Positions 15,432 through 22,796 of a stretch of 40,047 nt of DNA are shown here, one piece after another; positions within the stretch are counted from its first letter, which is position 1, and each line of letters opens with the position of its first letter. The notes beneath the pieces were generated by a model, which had not been told where the DNA came from, made no database searches, and was given only the letters and a program-made list of their open reading frames with translations. The DNA lies in NCBI GenBank assembly GCA_964617105.1, contig CAZTWC010000001.1, positions 4,737 to 44,783 of the forward strand, in the 5' to 3' direction. A program made the position numbers and the translations under genes. The DNA is from CAZTWC01 sp964617105 [NCBI: uncultured Myxococcia bacterium] (GTDB lineage Bacteria > CAZTWC01).

Positions 15432-17069
15432 CTAAAGACTACTGCAACTACAACCCTGGATAGCTGCGGGAATAGATGTGCCCTCTTTTTCTGAGGTTCC
15501 CGAATCCGATTCAGCGCCAGTAGAGATATCTTTCTTTTCCGATTCGTCATCTCCGTCACCGGCTGCACTACCATCACCGGCGTCAGGTTCCTGCCCGGAA
15601 CAGGGCAAATCTTGCCCATCACAGTCCTGGTCTAGATTATCGCCGCAAATTTCAACCGCACCGGGATAAACAGTCGGATTCCCATCATCGCAGTCAACAT
15701 CGGATAGATGGCCGTCTTGATCTAAATCCTCTTCCGCTTGCAAGCACTGCTCGTTGCTGGAAGGATGTTTGATTATTTCAAAGGAATCAATCTCTTTTTG
15801 GTTTTTGGCATTGCAAGTGAAATTTTGACAGGCAGTACTCTTTACTTTGGCCTGTAACCGGTTTTTCTCCACATCAAAAAGCATATAATGGTGATAACCG
15901 CTACACTTCACGCTACCCTTGGCTCTGCCGCAGGCCAATTTTATCCCGGTTTCAGGATAAGTGTAAGCCCCGGCTCCTCCGGTGGTAACATAAAGAGTCC
16001 CCTGTTGATAGTCCTGTACCGGTATGCCATCCTTCAGATTGGAAAGATCGCCTTTCATGGGACGAAACCGTTCATACCAGTGGACATGGCTTTGAAGTAC
16101 CAGGTCAACATGGTGCTTGTCGATTATTGGCAGCAGCCGCTGATTTTGTTCCTGCTCATTGGACGGATGCCCCACATCCAAACCTAACACATTAAGGTAA
16201 CTGGTATAAACCGGGTGGTGCATAAAAATAATTTTCCACTGTTTATCCTGGTGGGTGGTTAAAACCCGGTCCAGCCATTCCGCCTGCTCTTTAAATCCAT
16301 CTTCCTTAAAAGTCATGGTAGAGAAACTGATCAGCAGCAAGTTGTGATAGACCACATAATAGTAATCTTCCACTTTGTGGGTGTTATGACGAGGATAGGT
16401 AACTACCTGATTGTAATGAGCGGTATCACCTTCTCCAGGGCCATCATCGTGATTGCCCATAGATAGCAACTGAGGGATATAGGGCGCCGCCAACTCACAA
16501 CTGATCAACCAGTTTTTCCACTCAATGGCATTATTGCCATCCCTTACCATATCACCATTGTTAATAATAAACTCCGGCTTCTCATCCCAGGCTTCTTTCA
16601 GGATGGCCGGCCAATTTTTAGCCGGTCCCACTTTACTTTTTTGGGCCCGGGCATCACCCAAAGCCACAAAGCGGGTGGGCTTACAGGGATCCAGAGAAGC
16701 GGTTTTAAAGGTATAGATCTGGGAAAAATTACCGTCTTTTTCCCCCACCCGGTAATAGTAGAGTTGAGCAGGCATTAGATTTTCCAACTCTACGTGGTGA
16801 ATATAGCCCAACTCCGGACCGCCATCTTGACTGCTGCCCTGAACCTGGGTAAAGGGTCCGCTCTGGTTGGTACTAAATTCAGCCATGGCGGTGGTTTTTT
16901 GGCCGGTGTTCCAGGTGATGGTCATGCTGGTGGTAGGATCGCCTACCCAACTTAACCGGACGCCAAAAGGGCTGGCCTGCACCGAGAGAGTAAACGCCAA
17001 ATTAGACATCAGAATGATTATAATTGTGAATAATAAATTACCCTTGCAAAACAGGTATCTTCTTAACAT
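15432..17069 (-). CDS. Secreted purple-acid-phosphatase-like metallophosphoesterase with metal-binding tail
   Basis: Numbered from the upstream ATG (17084): signal peptide at about residues 12-37, an FN3-like purple acid phosphatase N-domain at 40-130, then the catalytic metallophosphoesterase domain with GDAR (Asp144), NNGDM (Asp178), GNHDDG (Asn211-His212), MHHPVY and QSHVHWYERF. Residues about 453-495 form a Cys/Asp-rich metal-binding motif (DVDCDDGNPTVYPGAVEIC, then DQDCDG), typical of Myxococcota-type secreted proteins. An acidic Ser/Asp/Gly tail ends in GCSCSSL. I choose ATG 17069 because GGAG lies 9 bases upstream; the ATG at 17084 has no ribosome-binding site. It probably hydrolyses phosphomonoesters outside the cytoplasm; substrate unknown. 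Confidence 0.88.
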   Translation of the reverse strand: MLRRYLFCKGNLLFTIIIILMSNLAFTLSVQASPFGVRLSWVGDPTTSMTITWNTGQKTTAMAEFSTNQSGPFTQVQGSSQDGGPELGYIHHVELENLMPAQLYYYRVGEKDGNFSQIYTFKTASLDPCKPTRFVALGDARAQKSKVGPAKNWPAILKEAWDEKPEFIINNGDMVRDGNNAIEWKNWLISCELAAPYIPQLLSMGNHDDGPGEGDTAHYNQVVTYPRHNTHKVEDYYYVVYHNLLLISFSTMTFKEDGFKEQAEWLDRVLTTHQDKQWKIIFMHHPVYTSYLNVLGLDVGHPSNEQEQNQRLLPIIDKHHVDLVLQSHVHWYERFRPMKGDLSNLKDGIPVQDYQQGTLYVTTGGAGAYTYPETGIKLACGRAKGSVKCSGYHHYMLFDVEKNRLQAKVKSTACQNFTCNAKNQKEIDSFEIIKHPSSNEQCLQAEEDLDQDGHLSDVDCDDGNPTVYPGAVEICGDNLDQDCDGQDLPCSGQEPDAGDGSAAGDGDDESEKKDISTGAESDSGTSEKEGTSIPAAIQGCSCSSL

Positions 17070-17122
17070 AACCGTATACTCCATTGTTAATCGGTTAGCA
17101 TCATAGACAAATTGCGAAACAT

Positions 17123-17131
17123 ATTATATCA
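17123..17131 (-). promoter_or_regulatory. Extended -10 promoter of the phosphatase gene
   Basis: TGATATAAT on the minus strand, an extended -10 with perfect TATAAT, about 55 bases before the preferred start. No convincing -35 is visible, which is normal for extended -10 promoters. Confidence 0.5.
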
Positions 17132-17156
17132 TAACTTTTTGAAAAATTTAAGAATG

Positions 17157-17185
17157 AAAAAAAATCCCGGGAGTTTAATGCCGGG
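17157..17185 (-). terminator. Terminator-like hairpin with T run, minus strand
   Basis: On the minus strand CCCGG (17185-17181), a 10-base loop and CCGGG (17170-17166) are followed by A and eight T. It lies upstream of the phosphatase promoter, so it could stop antisense transcription coming out of hflX. The stem is only 5 bp. Confidence 0.35.
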
Positions 17186-17224
17186 TTGACAAAAGATGTA
17201 AGTATGAAGATTTGGAGGTGAACC

Positions 17225-18898
17225 ATAAAAAAACTGACCGGCAACCTGGGTGGTCTCAAAGCCAACCAGTTAAAACAACTACAAAAACTATATAATCGTC
17301 GGGTTACATCCACGCAGATAATAAATTTGGAAATGGCGCGAGCCATGGTATCTATCTCCCTGGATATAAACCGCCAGGTGGGGGTGTTAATCAACCGGCG
17401 GGGGAAAGTCCAATGGGTGATTGTTGGCGATTCAAACCAACTTTGGCTACCAGATATCGGTCGTGCCAGGGGGGGACAGGTAAGGTTAAGAGGTATCAGA
17501 CTAGTCCATACCCACTTAAAAAATGAGCCTCTATGCCATGATGATCTGGCTGACCTGGCTCTTCTTCACCTGGATCTGGTGGCAGCCATAGGCACCCAAA
17601 GTAAAAGCGGCAAAGGAAGTCTGGGACCTATCTACTATTCTCACCTGATGCCTGATCAGCAGAAAGGATTAGTCAGTAACCTGGTGGGACCGCTCAACTT
17701 CTACGATTACCAACTACATTTTCTCAATTTTATCAAAGGGCTGGAAGAGGAAATAGCCCGAAAAGGGGGCGTACCCCAAGAAGTTGCTCTTCAAGAGCGG
17801 GCCATTTTGGTTAACCTGTATAGCAAAAACCGGCACACTGCCAAACAGGATATGGCTGAACTAGAAGAATTGGCCAGAAGCGCCGATGTGAAAGTAGTGA
17901 CAACCATTTTACAGCATCGCCTTCATCCCGATTCCCGTTACCTGGTGGGTAAAGGAAAACTAGAGGAGTTGAGCCTTAAAAGCCTTCAACTGGGGGCCAG
18001 CCTGGTGATTTTTAACCAGGAATTATCCCCGATTCAATCCAGAGAAATATCCGCAAACCTGGACACTAAAGTTATCGACCGTACCCAACTAATTCTGGAT
18101 ATCTTTGCCCAACATGCCAAAAGCAAAGATGGAAAAATTCAGGTTGAACTGGCTCAGTTAAAATACAATTTGCCCCTGCTTTCTCAAAAAAATACCGGGC
18201 TAAGTAGGTTAACCGGCGAGATTGGTGGACGTGGACCTGGAGAAACCAAATTAGAAATAAACCGCCGGAGAGCCCGGCAACGCATCGCCATCCTAGAAAA
18301 CAAAATCGCCCAGTTAAGCAAAAAACGGGGGATAATGAGAAGCCAGCGATTCAAAAACAAGTTGCCGGTGATAGCCATAGTGGGTTACACCAATGCGGGT
18401 AAATCAACCCTATTGAATACCTTAACCAACAGCCAGGTTGGAGTGAAGGACAAAATGTTCGCCACCCTTGATCCCACCTCTCGCAGGTTGCGCTTCCCCA
18501 AACACGGAGAGGTTATTATAACTGACACGGTGGGATTTATTTCCGCTTTGCCGACCGATTTGATAAATGCCTTTAAAGCAACTCTGGAAGAGTTAGAATA
18601 TGCTGACCTGTTACTCCATGTAGTTGACAGGTCTGATCCGGTTTTCGAAAAAAAAATCACTACTGTAGAAAACTTACTACAGCAATTGAATCTAGCTCAC
18701 ATCCCTATTCTCCGCCTATTCAACAAAGTTGATCTATTACCAAACTTACAATACGGAGATGACAGCAATCAATTTGCCGCTATTCCCATTTCAGCCCGAA
18801 AACGGAAAGGATTAGAGCGCCTGGTGGAGCGGGTTATTCCTTATATCGAATGGCCGGATGGAAAAGAAGTGATAAAAGGATTTCGGATAAATCGGTGA
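17225..18898 (+). CDS. hflX: GTPase HflX, ribosome-associated
   Basis: HflX is a GTPase that binds the large ribosomal subunit and splits stalled ribosomes. Visible features are the HflX N-domain, the glycine-rich GGRGPGETKLE segment with coiled linker, then G1 GYTNAGKST, G3 DTVGF and G4 NKVD. I extend the gene to ATA 17225: GGAGG lies exactly 6 bases upstream, a stop (TGA 17219) closes the frame before it, and the added 34 residues (KKLTGNLGGLKANQLKQL and onward) continue into the N-terminal extension usual in deltaproteobacterial HflX. The first standard start codon in frame is TTG 17327, with no ribosome-binding site, and it would cut that extension. With ATA the protein has 557 residues. 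Confidence 0.93.
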   Translation: MKKLTGNLGGLKANQLKQLQKLYNRRVTSTQIINLEMARAMVSISLDINRQVGVLINRRGKVQWVIVGDSNQLWLPDIGRARGGQVRLRGIRLVHTHLKNEPLCHDDLADLALLHLDLVAAIGTQSKSGKGSLGPIYYSHLMPDQQKGLVSNLVGPLNFYDYQLHFLNFIKGLEEEIARKGGVPQEVALQERAILVNLYSKNRHTAKQDMAELEELARSADVKVVTTILQHRLHPDSRYLVGKGKLEELSLKSLQLGASLVIFNQELSPIQSREISANLDTKVIDRTQLILDIFAQHAKSKDGKIQVELAQLKYNLPLLSQKNTGLSRLTGEIGGRGPGETKLEINRRRARQRIAILENKIAQLSKKRGIMRSQRFKNKLPVIAIVGYTNAGKSTLLNTLTNSQVGVKDKMFATLDPTSRRLRFPKHGEVIITDTVGFISALPTDLINAFKATLEELEYADLLLHVVDRSDPVFEKKITTVENLLQQLNLAHIPILRLFNKVDLLPNLQYGDDSNQFAAIPISARKRKGLERLVERVIPYIEWPDGKEVIKGFRINR

Positions 18899-19032
18899 AA
18901 TTTTAACTCAATTATCAGAAACGATTGACTTTCAACCAATCTGTGGTAGTGTTCTAAAGTTAAGATTTTTTTTGCAAAATTAATAGTCTTTGGATCAGCA
19001 CCGCATCTAAACAATCACTTCGGAGCACTACC

Positions 19033-21030
19033 ATGCTTAAAATCATTATCACCACAATTATTTCCTCTGTTCTCCTATTTAGTCAGGTCTGTTGGGCTCA
19101 AAGCACCAGTATAAAATCGATAAATTTCAGCCCTCACAATTCGGTAAACCAGGAAGGACAATTGAGCGGCACGGTGACTCTTAGTTCTCAGGTAATTGGA
19201 AAATATTACCTGACCATAGACTCCAACAGCCAAGATGAGGACCAGGTAGCCTCAGGGAATTTTCAAGGCAATAGTTTTACTTTCAACCTGTCGGGCAGCA
19301 CCATCGAAAGTTTTATCTCTTCTGGTGACACCCAGGGTGAATCCAATTCCATATCCCATAGATTAGGCGTTTATGTGGAGGTAACCACCGGCTTTTCCGG
19401 CAATACGGGAACAGATGCTCAGGGTCAGCCAGCCGGCGGCGGTTCCGGTTCTAACAATTCACCCATCAGCCAGACTGTAGAATTTTATTTTGACAATACA
19501 CCTCCGGGGATAGCAGAAAATTTGTCAACCGCTGGCGGAGATAAATTACTAACCCTCTCCTGGGAGCATTCCGGTCAGGATATGGCTGGTGATAATGAAA
19601 CCAACAAAAATTATTTTAGCTATATTATCTGCTACCGGGAAAAAACCGCTGACGATGAGAAAAACGATGCTGCGGCACCCACGGCTTTAAATCAAGACGG
19701 CAACACGGAGTATAAAAGCGCTGATCCAGAAGTTGAGTGTGAAGGGATGAGCAAGGTAAACAGCAGTAATGCCCGGGCGACTATATTTCCTCTCACTAAC
19801 GACAAGTCCTACCGGCTGCTGGTATTGACCAAAGATGCTGCCGGCAATATCGGATATTCCTCAAAACCAATTTATGGCACCCCCATTCCCAGTGATGATT
19901 TTTTTGAACACTATAAAAATGCCGGCGGTGGAGAGGAGGGTGGATTCTGTTTTGTTGCCACCTCTATATATGGCAATTATGATCACCCCCAGGTCAAGAT
20001 TTTACGCCAATTTCGCGATCAACTTTTAAAACCAACCTTTGCCGGCCAACTATTTATTAAAACCTATTATAAAATAGGTCCATTTTTGGCCTCCTGGCTG
20101 GACAGTTTTCCCCGTCTCAAAACAACAGCCAAACCGTTGATGGCTCCTGTAGTAGGCCTATCCTGGCTACTGGTAAAAACTGCACCTCTGCTTGACTATC
20201 TAGCCTGGACCATACTGTTATCTTTCCTGGCTTTTGTCCTTTTCTCTTCTAGAAATTGGCAAAAATTATTCTCCCGCATAATGCTGGTTTTTCTGGCTCT
20301 TGGTGTGATGATGACAATAAATTCCAGGCCGGCAGAAGCCTACCTGATAAATTCTCCCAAAAATTTTACCTTTGAGTTAAAATTTGGCTACTATCAGCCA
20401 TCTATTGATAGTGATAGTTCTCTGGGGAAAAAAACGGGAAAAAAATCAACCTCCCCTTTTCAGGATATTTTTGGCAACAAATCCAATCTCCTGATGCAGG
20501 TAGAATTAGATTGGGAGTTATTACAGGAATACGGAACTTTGGCTATTGGCGGCAGCGGCGGATTCGCCCAGGCAGTGGGTAAAGCTGTGCGCTACCAGAA
20601 CCAGGTACAAGTGGCTGCCCCTGATACCACTGTTTTTAATATTGTTCCCACTTCCATGAATCTGGTTTACCGTTTTGATATCTTACAAAACTATTACAAT
20701 TTCCCCTTGGTCCCCTATGGAAAAGTGGGATTTTCCTGTTATTTCTGGTGGATTACCAATGGTGTAGGTGAAATATCTGAGTTCAAAGATAACGATAAAA
20801 CCTACAAGGCCTCTGGCAGCACTTACGGATTTCACTATTCGGCTGGCCTCCAATTTCTGCTGGATGTGCTCGAGCCTTCGGCTGCCAAAGGGTTTGACGT
20901 AGATTTCGGCGTTAATCATACTTATATTTTCGCTGAATATCAAGTGGCCACTGTAGATGACTTTGGAGATGAAAATAGTTTTAATCTTTCTGATAAGACT
21001 TTTGCTTTTGGCATAATGTTTGAATTTTAA
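19033..21030 (+). CDS. Exported CFI-box protein fused to an outer-membrane beta-barrel-like domain
   Basis: A 665-residue protein. A signal peptide (to about residue 22, VCWAQ) precedes a beta-rich region, a Gly/Ser linker at 130-145 and an FN3-like domain at 155-285. Next comes a CFI-box segment (CFVATSIYG, 306-314, then HPQVKILRQFRD and the TYYKIGPFLASWL helix), then a hydrophobic helix (388-405), a basic stretch, and a second hydrophobic helix (416-429) ending RPAEA-Y. Residues 437-665 alternate aromatic and polar strands and end in MFEF, like an outer-membrane barrel. The second helix resembles an internal signal peptide, so the product may be cleaved into two proteins. GGAG is 7 bases before the ATG. 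It overlaps truA by one base. Function unknown. Confidence 0.8.
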   Translation: MLKIIITTIISSVLLFSQVCWAQSTSIKSINFSPHNSVNQEGQLSGTVTLSSQVIGKYYLTIDSNSQDEDQVASGNFQGNSFTFNLSGSTIESFISSGDTQGESNSISHRLGVYVEVTTGFSGNTGTDAQGQPAGGGSGSNNSPISQTVEFYFDNTPPGIAENLSTAGGDKLLTLSWEHSGQDMAGDNETNKNYFSYIICYREKTADDEKNDAAAPTALNQDGNTEYKSADPEVECEGMSKVNSSNARATIFPLTNDKSYRLLVLTKDAAGNIGYSSKPIYGTPIPSDDFFEHYKNAGGGEEGGFCFVATSIYGNYDHPQVKILRQFRDQLLKPTFAGQLFIKTYYKIGPFLASWLDSFPRLKTTAKPLMAPVVGLSWLLVKTAPLLDYLAWTILLSFLAFVLFSSRNWQKLFSRIMLVFLALGVMMTINSRPAEAYLINSPKNFTFELKFGYYQPSIDSDSSLGKKTGKKSTSPFQDIFGNKSNLLMQVELDWELLQEYGTLAIGGSGGFAQAVGKAVRYQNQVQVAAPDTTVFNIVPTSMNLVYRFDILQNYYNFPLVPYGKVGFSCYFWWITNGVGEISEFKDNDKTYKASGSTYGFHYSAGLQFLLDVLEPSAAKGFDVDFGVNHTYIFAEYQVATVDDFGDENSFNLSDKTFAFGIMFEF

Positions 21031-21770
21031 TGCGCAATATTTGTCTGACTATCGCTTACCGGGGAACCAATTTCTGCGGTTGGCAAATTCAGCCCCAGGT
21101 GCCGACCATTCAAGATGAGATGCAAACAGCACTTTCACGAATGACCAAAGATAAAATTCGGCTACAGGGCGCCAGTCGTACCGACAGCGGAGTTCATGCC
21201 CGAGGTCAGGTGGCGAATTTTTTTACCCAAAAAGATTCGATCCCTATCAAAGCTTTTGTCAGAGGGCTAAATACTATGTTGCCTGACGATATAGTGGTTC
21301 GTAATGCAAAGTTAGTAGATTTTGAATTTCACAGTAAACGACACTCAAAAAAAAAGATCTACACCTACCATCTATCTTGGGCCTCAACTCCTTCCCCCTT
21401 TAGCCATGATTACCACTGGAGGATACAGTCTCCTTTGAATGTCGAGGCCATGCAGGAGGCAACTCTTTGCCTGGTGGGGAAACATGATTTCAACGCTTTT
21501 AGAGCACTTAACTGTGGCGCCAAACACGCAGTCCGGCAAATATACTGGCTCTCCGTCAGAGAACAAAAAGAGGATAGATTGGAGATTGAAATTTGCGGTA
21601 ACGCCTTTGCCAAAAACATGGTTAGAATAATGGTAGGAACTCTGGTGGAATTGGGACAGGGGAAAATCGACAAAAAACAACTACAGGCTATATTGGCAAG
21701 TAGAGACAGAAAACTGGCCGGAATTACCGCCCCGGCAAAGGGATTATTTTTAGAAACGGTGTTCTATTAA
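21030..21770 (+). CDS. truA: tRNA pseudouridine(38-40) synthase TruA
   Basis: Isomerises uridine to pseudouridine at positions 38-40 of the tRNA anticodon stem-loop. The 246-residue length is normal. The catalytic Asp52 is in GASRTDSGVHARGQVANF, and the opening AYRGTNFCGWQ and the C-terminal FAKNMVRIMVGTLVELG are family hallmarks. The ATG overlaps the stop of the CFI-box gene (TAATG), so translation is probably coupled. This ties a housekeeping enzyme to expression of the upstream envelope protein. Confidence 0.97.
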   Translation: MRNICLTIAYRGTNFCGWQIQPQVPTIQDEMQTALSRMTKDKIRLQGASRTDSGVHARGQVANFFTQKDSIPIKAFVRGLNTMLPDDIVVRNAKLVDFEFHSKRHSKKKIYTYHLSWASTPSPFSHDYHWRIQSPLNVEAMQEATLCLVGKHDFNAFRALNCGAKHAVRQIYWLSVREQKEDRLEIEICGNAFAKNMVRIMVGTLVELGQGKIDKKQLQAILASRDRKLAGITAPAKGLFLETVFY

Positions 21771-21782
21771 TTGGTTGGCAAA

Positions 21783-21812
21783 TTGTCTACCGACTTCTCA
21801 ATAGATTATAAT
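21783..21812 (+). promoter_or_regulatory. Sigma-70-like promoter for plsC
   Basis: TTGTCT (21783-21788), 18-base spacer, TATAAT (21807-21812). A start near 21819 leaves a leader of about 17 bases. No Shine-Dalgarno site is visible before ATG 21836. Confidence 0.55.
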
Positions 21813-21835
21813 ATATCGAAAATATTTTATTACCA

Positions 21836-22630
21836 ATGAAGCAAAAGATAGAGATAATCGAGTCATTGTTTACTACAATAAAGGTAATTGTTGCCACCGG
21901 CGTTCTCTCTTCAGTAGCCATTTTTTCCATTTTGATACTACGCTCCCAGAAACGTTTTTTTAAAGTACAGCACTTTTGGGGAGAATTTTTGTGCCTTCTG
22001 GCCAAAATCAAAGTAGAAGTAGTGAATAGAGACCAGGTGGATTGGTCCAAACCCTATATTATTATGAGCAACCACCAGAGCCTGATGGATATTCCCATAC
22101 TTTACCAATCTTTTCCAGTATCCGTGACCTCTCTGACCAAGAAAAGACTAAAACACATTCCTATTTTCGGTTGGTGCATGAATATGGGCGGCTATGTTTT
22201 TATCGATCGGAAAAAAAGAGAAAGCGCTATTGAATCTTTACGCCGAGCCGGTCAAAAAGTGTTGGCCGGACAAAATATACTTGTTTTTCCTGAAGGAACC
22301 AGAAATGCCACGCCTCCTGAAATACTGCCCTTTAAAAAGGGGGGATTTATCATGGCCATCACCTGTGGGATACCTATATTACCGGTGGTGATAAAGGGAA
22401 TGGAAAAAATTCTTCCTAAAGGTTGTTATGGGATCCGTGCTGGTTTGGTAACCGTCCAATTCGGCCAGGAGATATCCACCGATAAATACAGTATTGAAGA
22501 GCGGGATCAATTGATGGACAGCCTGCAGAAAGAGATGTCCGCTTTGCTTGGTATAAAAAAAAAGTATAGAGAAAAGCATAGAGGAAACTTTATGCGAAAG
22601 GAAATAAATCTTGGACACTTACCTCTATAA
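21836..22630 (+). CDS. plsC: 1-acyl-sn-glycerol-3-phosphate acyltransferase
   Basis: Transfers a second acyl chain to lysophosphatidic acid, giving phosphatidic acid for phospholipid synthesis at the inner membrane. The 264-residue protein has an N-terminal membrane helix (about 15-36) and the acyltransferase motifs NHQSLMD (79-85, catalytic His/Asp), a GGYVFIDR block, FPEGTRN (151-157) and a Pro-rich LPVVIKG block. The C-terminus (about residue 240 onward) is basic. Its last 20 bases overlap the small membrane protein gene, suggesting co-expression with the transporter. Another PlsC-family acyltransferase (for example ornithine-lipid type) cannot be excluded. Confidence 0.9.
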   Translation: MKQKIEIIESLFTTIKVIVATGVLSSVAIFSILILRSQKRFFKVQHFWGEFLCLLAKIKVEVVNRDQVDWSKPYIIMSNHQSLMDIPILYQSFPVSVTSLTKKRLKHIPIFGWCMNMGGYVFIDRKKRESAIESLRRAGQKVLAGQNILVFPEGTRNATPPEILPFKKGGFIMAITCGIPILPVVIKGMEKILPKGCYGIRAGLVTVQFGQEISTDKYSIEERDQLMDSLQKEMSALLGIKKKYREKHRGNFMRKEINLGHLPL

Positions 22631-22793
22631 TTATATTGTTGGGGCGCTGTTTTTTTGCTTTGGCCTTTTTATCGCTTTTAAACAAGGGGATATTGGTTTC
22701 AAACCAGGCCAGCAAAGAAATAATTTATTCATCCTGATAGCAGGGTTGCTCTTTTTCATGCTGCTACAGGGCTATTTTCAGTTTTTTTCTTAG
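22611..22793 (+). CDS. Small two-helix membrane protein, probable symporter accessory subunit
   Basis: A 60-residue protein starting at TTG 22611, with AGGA 8 bases upstream inside the end of plsC. It has two hydrophobic segments (about residues 8-22 and 39-58) separated by a short polar, basic loop. It ends 3 bases before the sodium/solute symporter. Small membrane proteins encoded directly upstream of SSS-family transporters are a known arrangement and are thought to assist the transporter; the role here is inferred from position. Confidence 0.7.
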   Translation: MDTYLYNYIVGALFFCFGLFIAFKQGDIGFKPGQQRNNLFILIAGLLFFMLLQGYFQFFS

Positions 22794-22796
22794 ATT

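Noticed and set aside
15432-15470. Complete MYXO-CTERM sorting signal on the phosphatase
   Set aside because: No transmembrane helix or terminal basic residues follow the Cys cluster; the next stretch after the stop codon does not supply them in frame.
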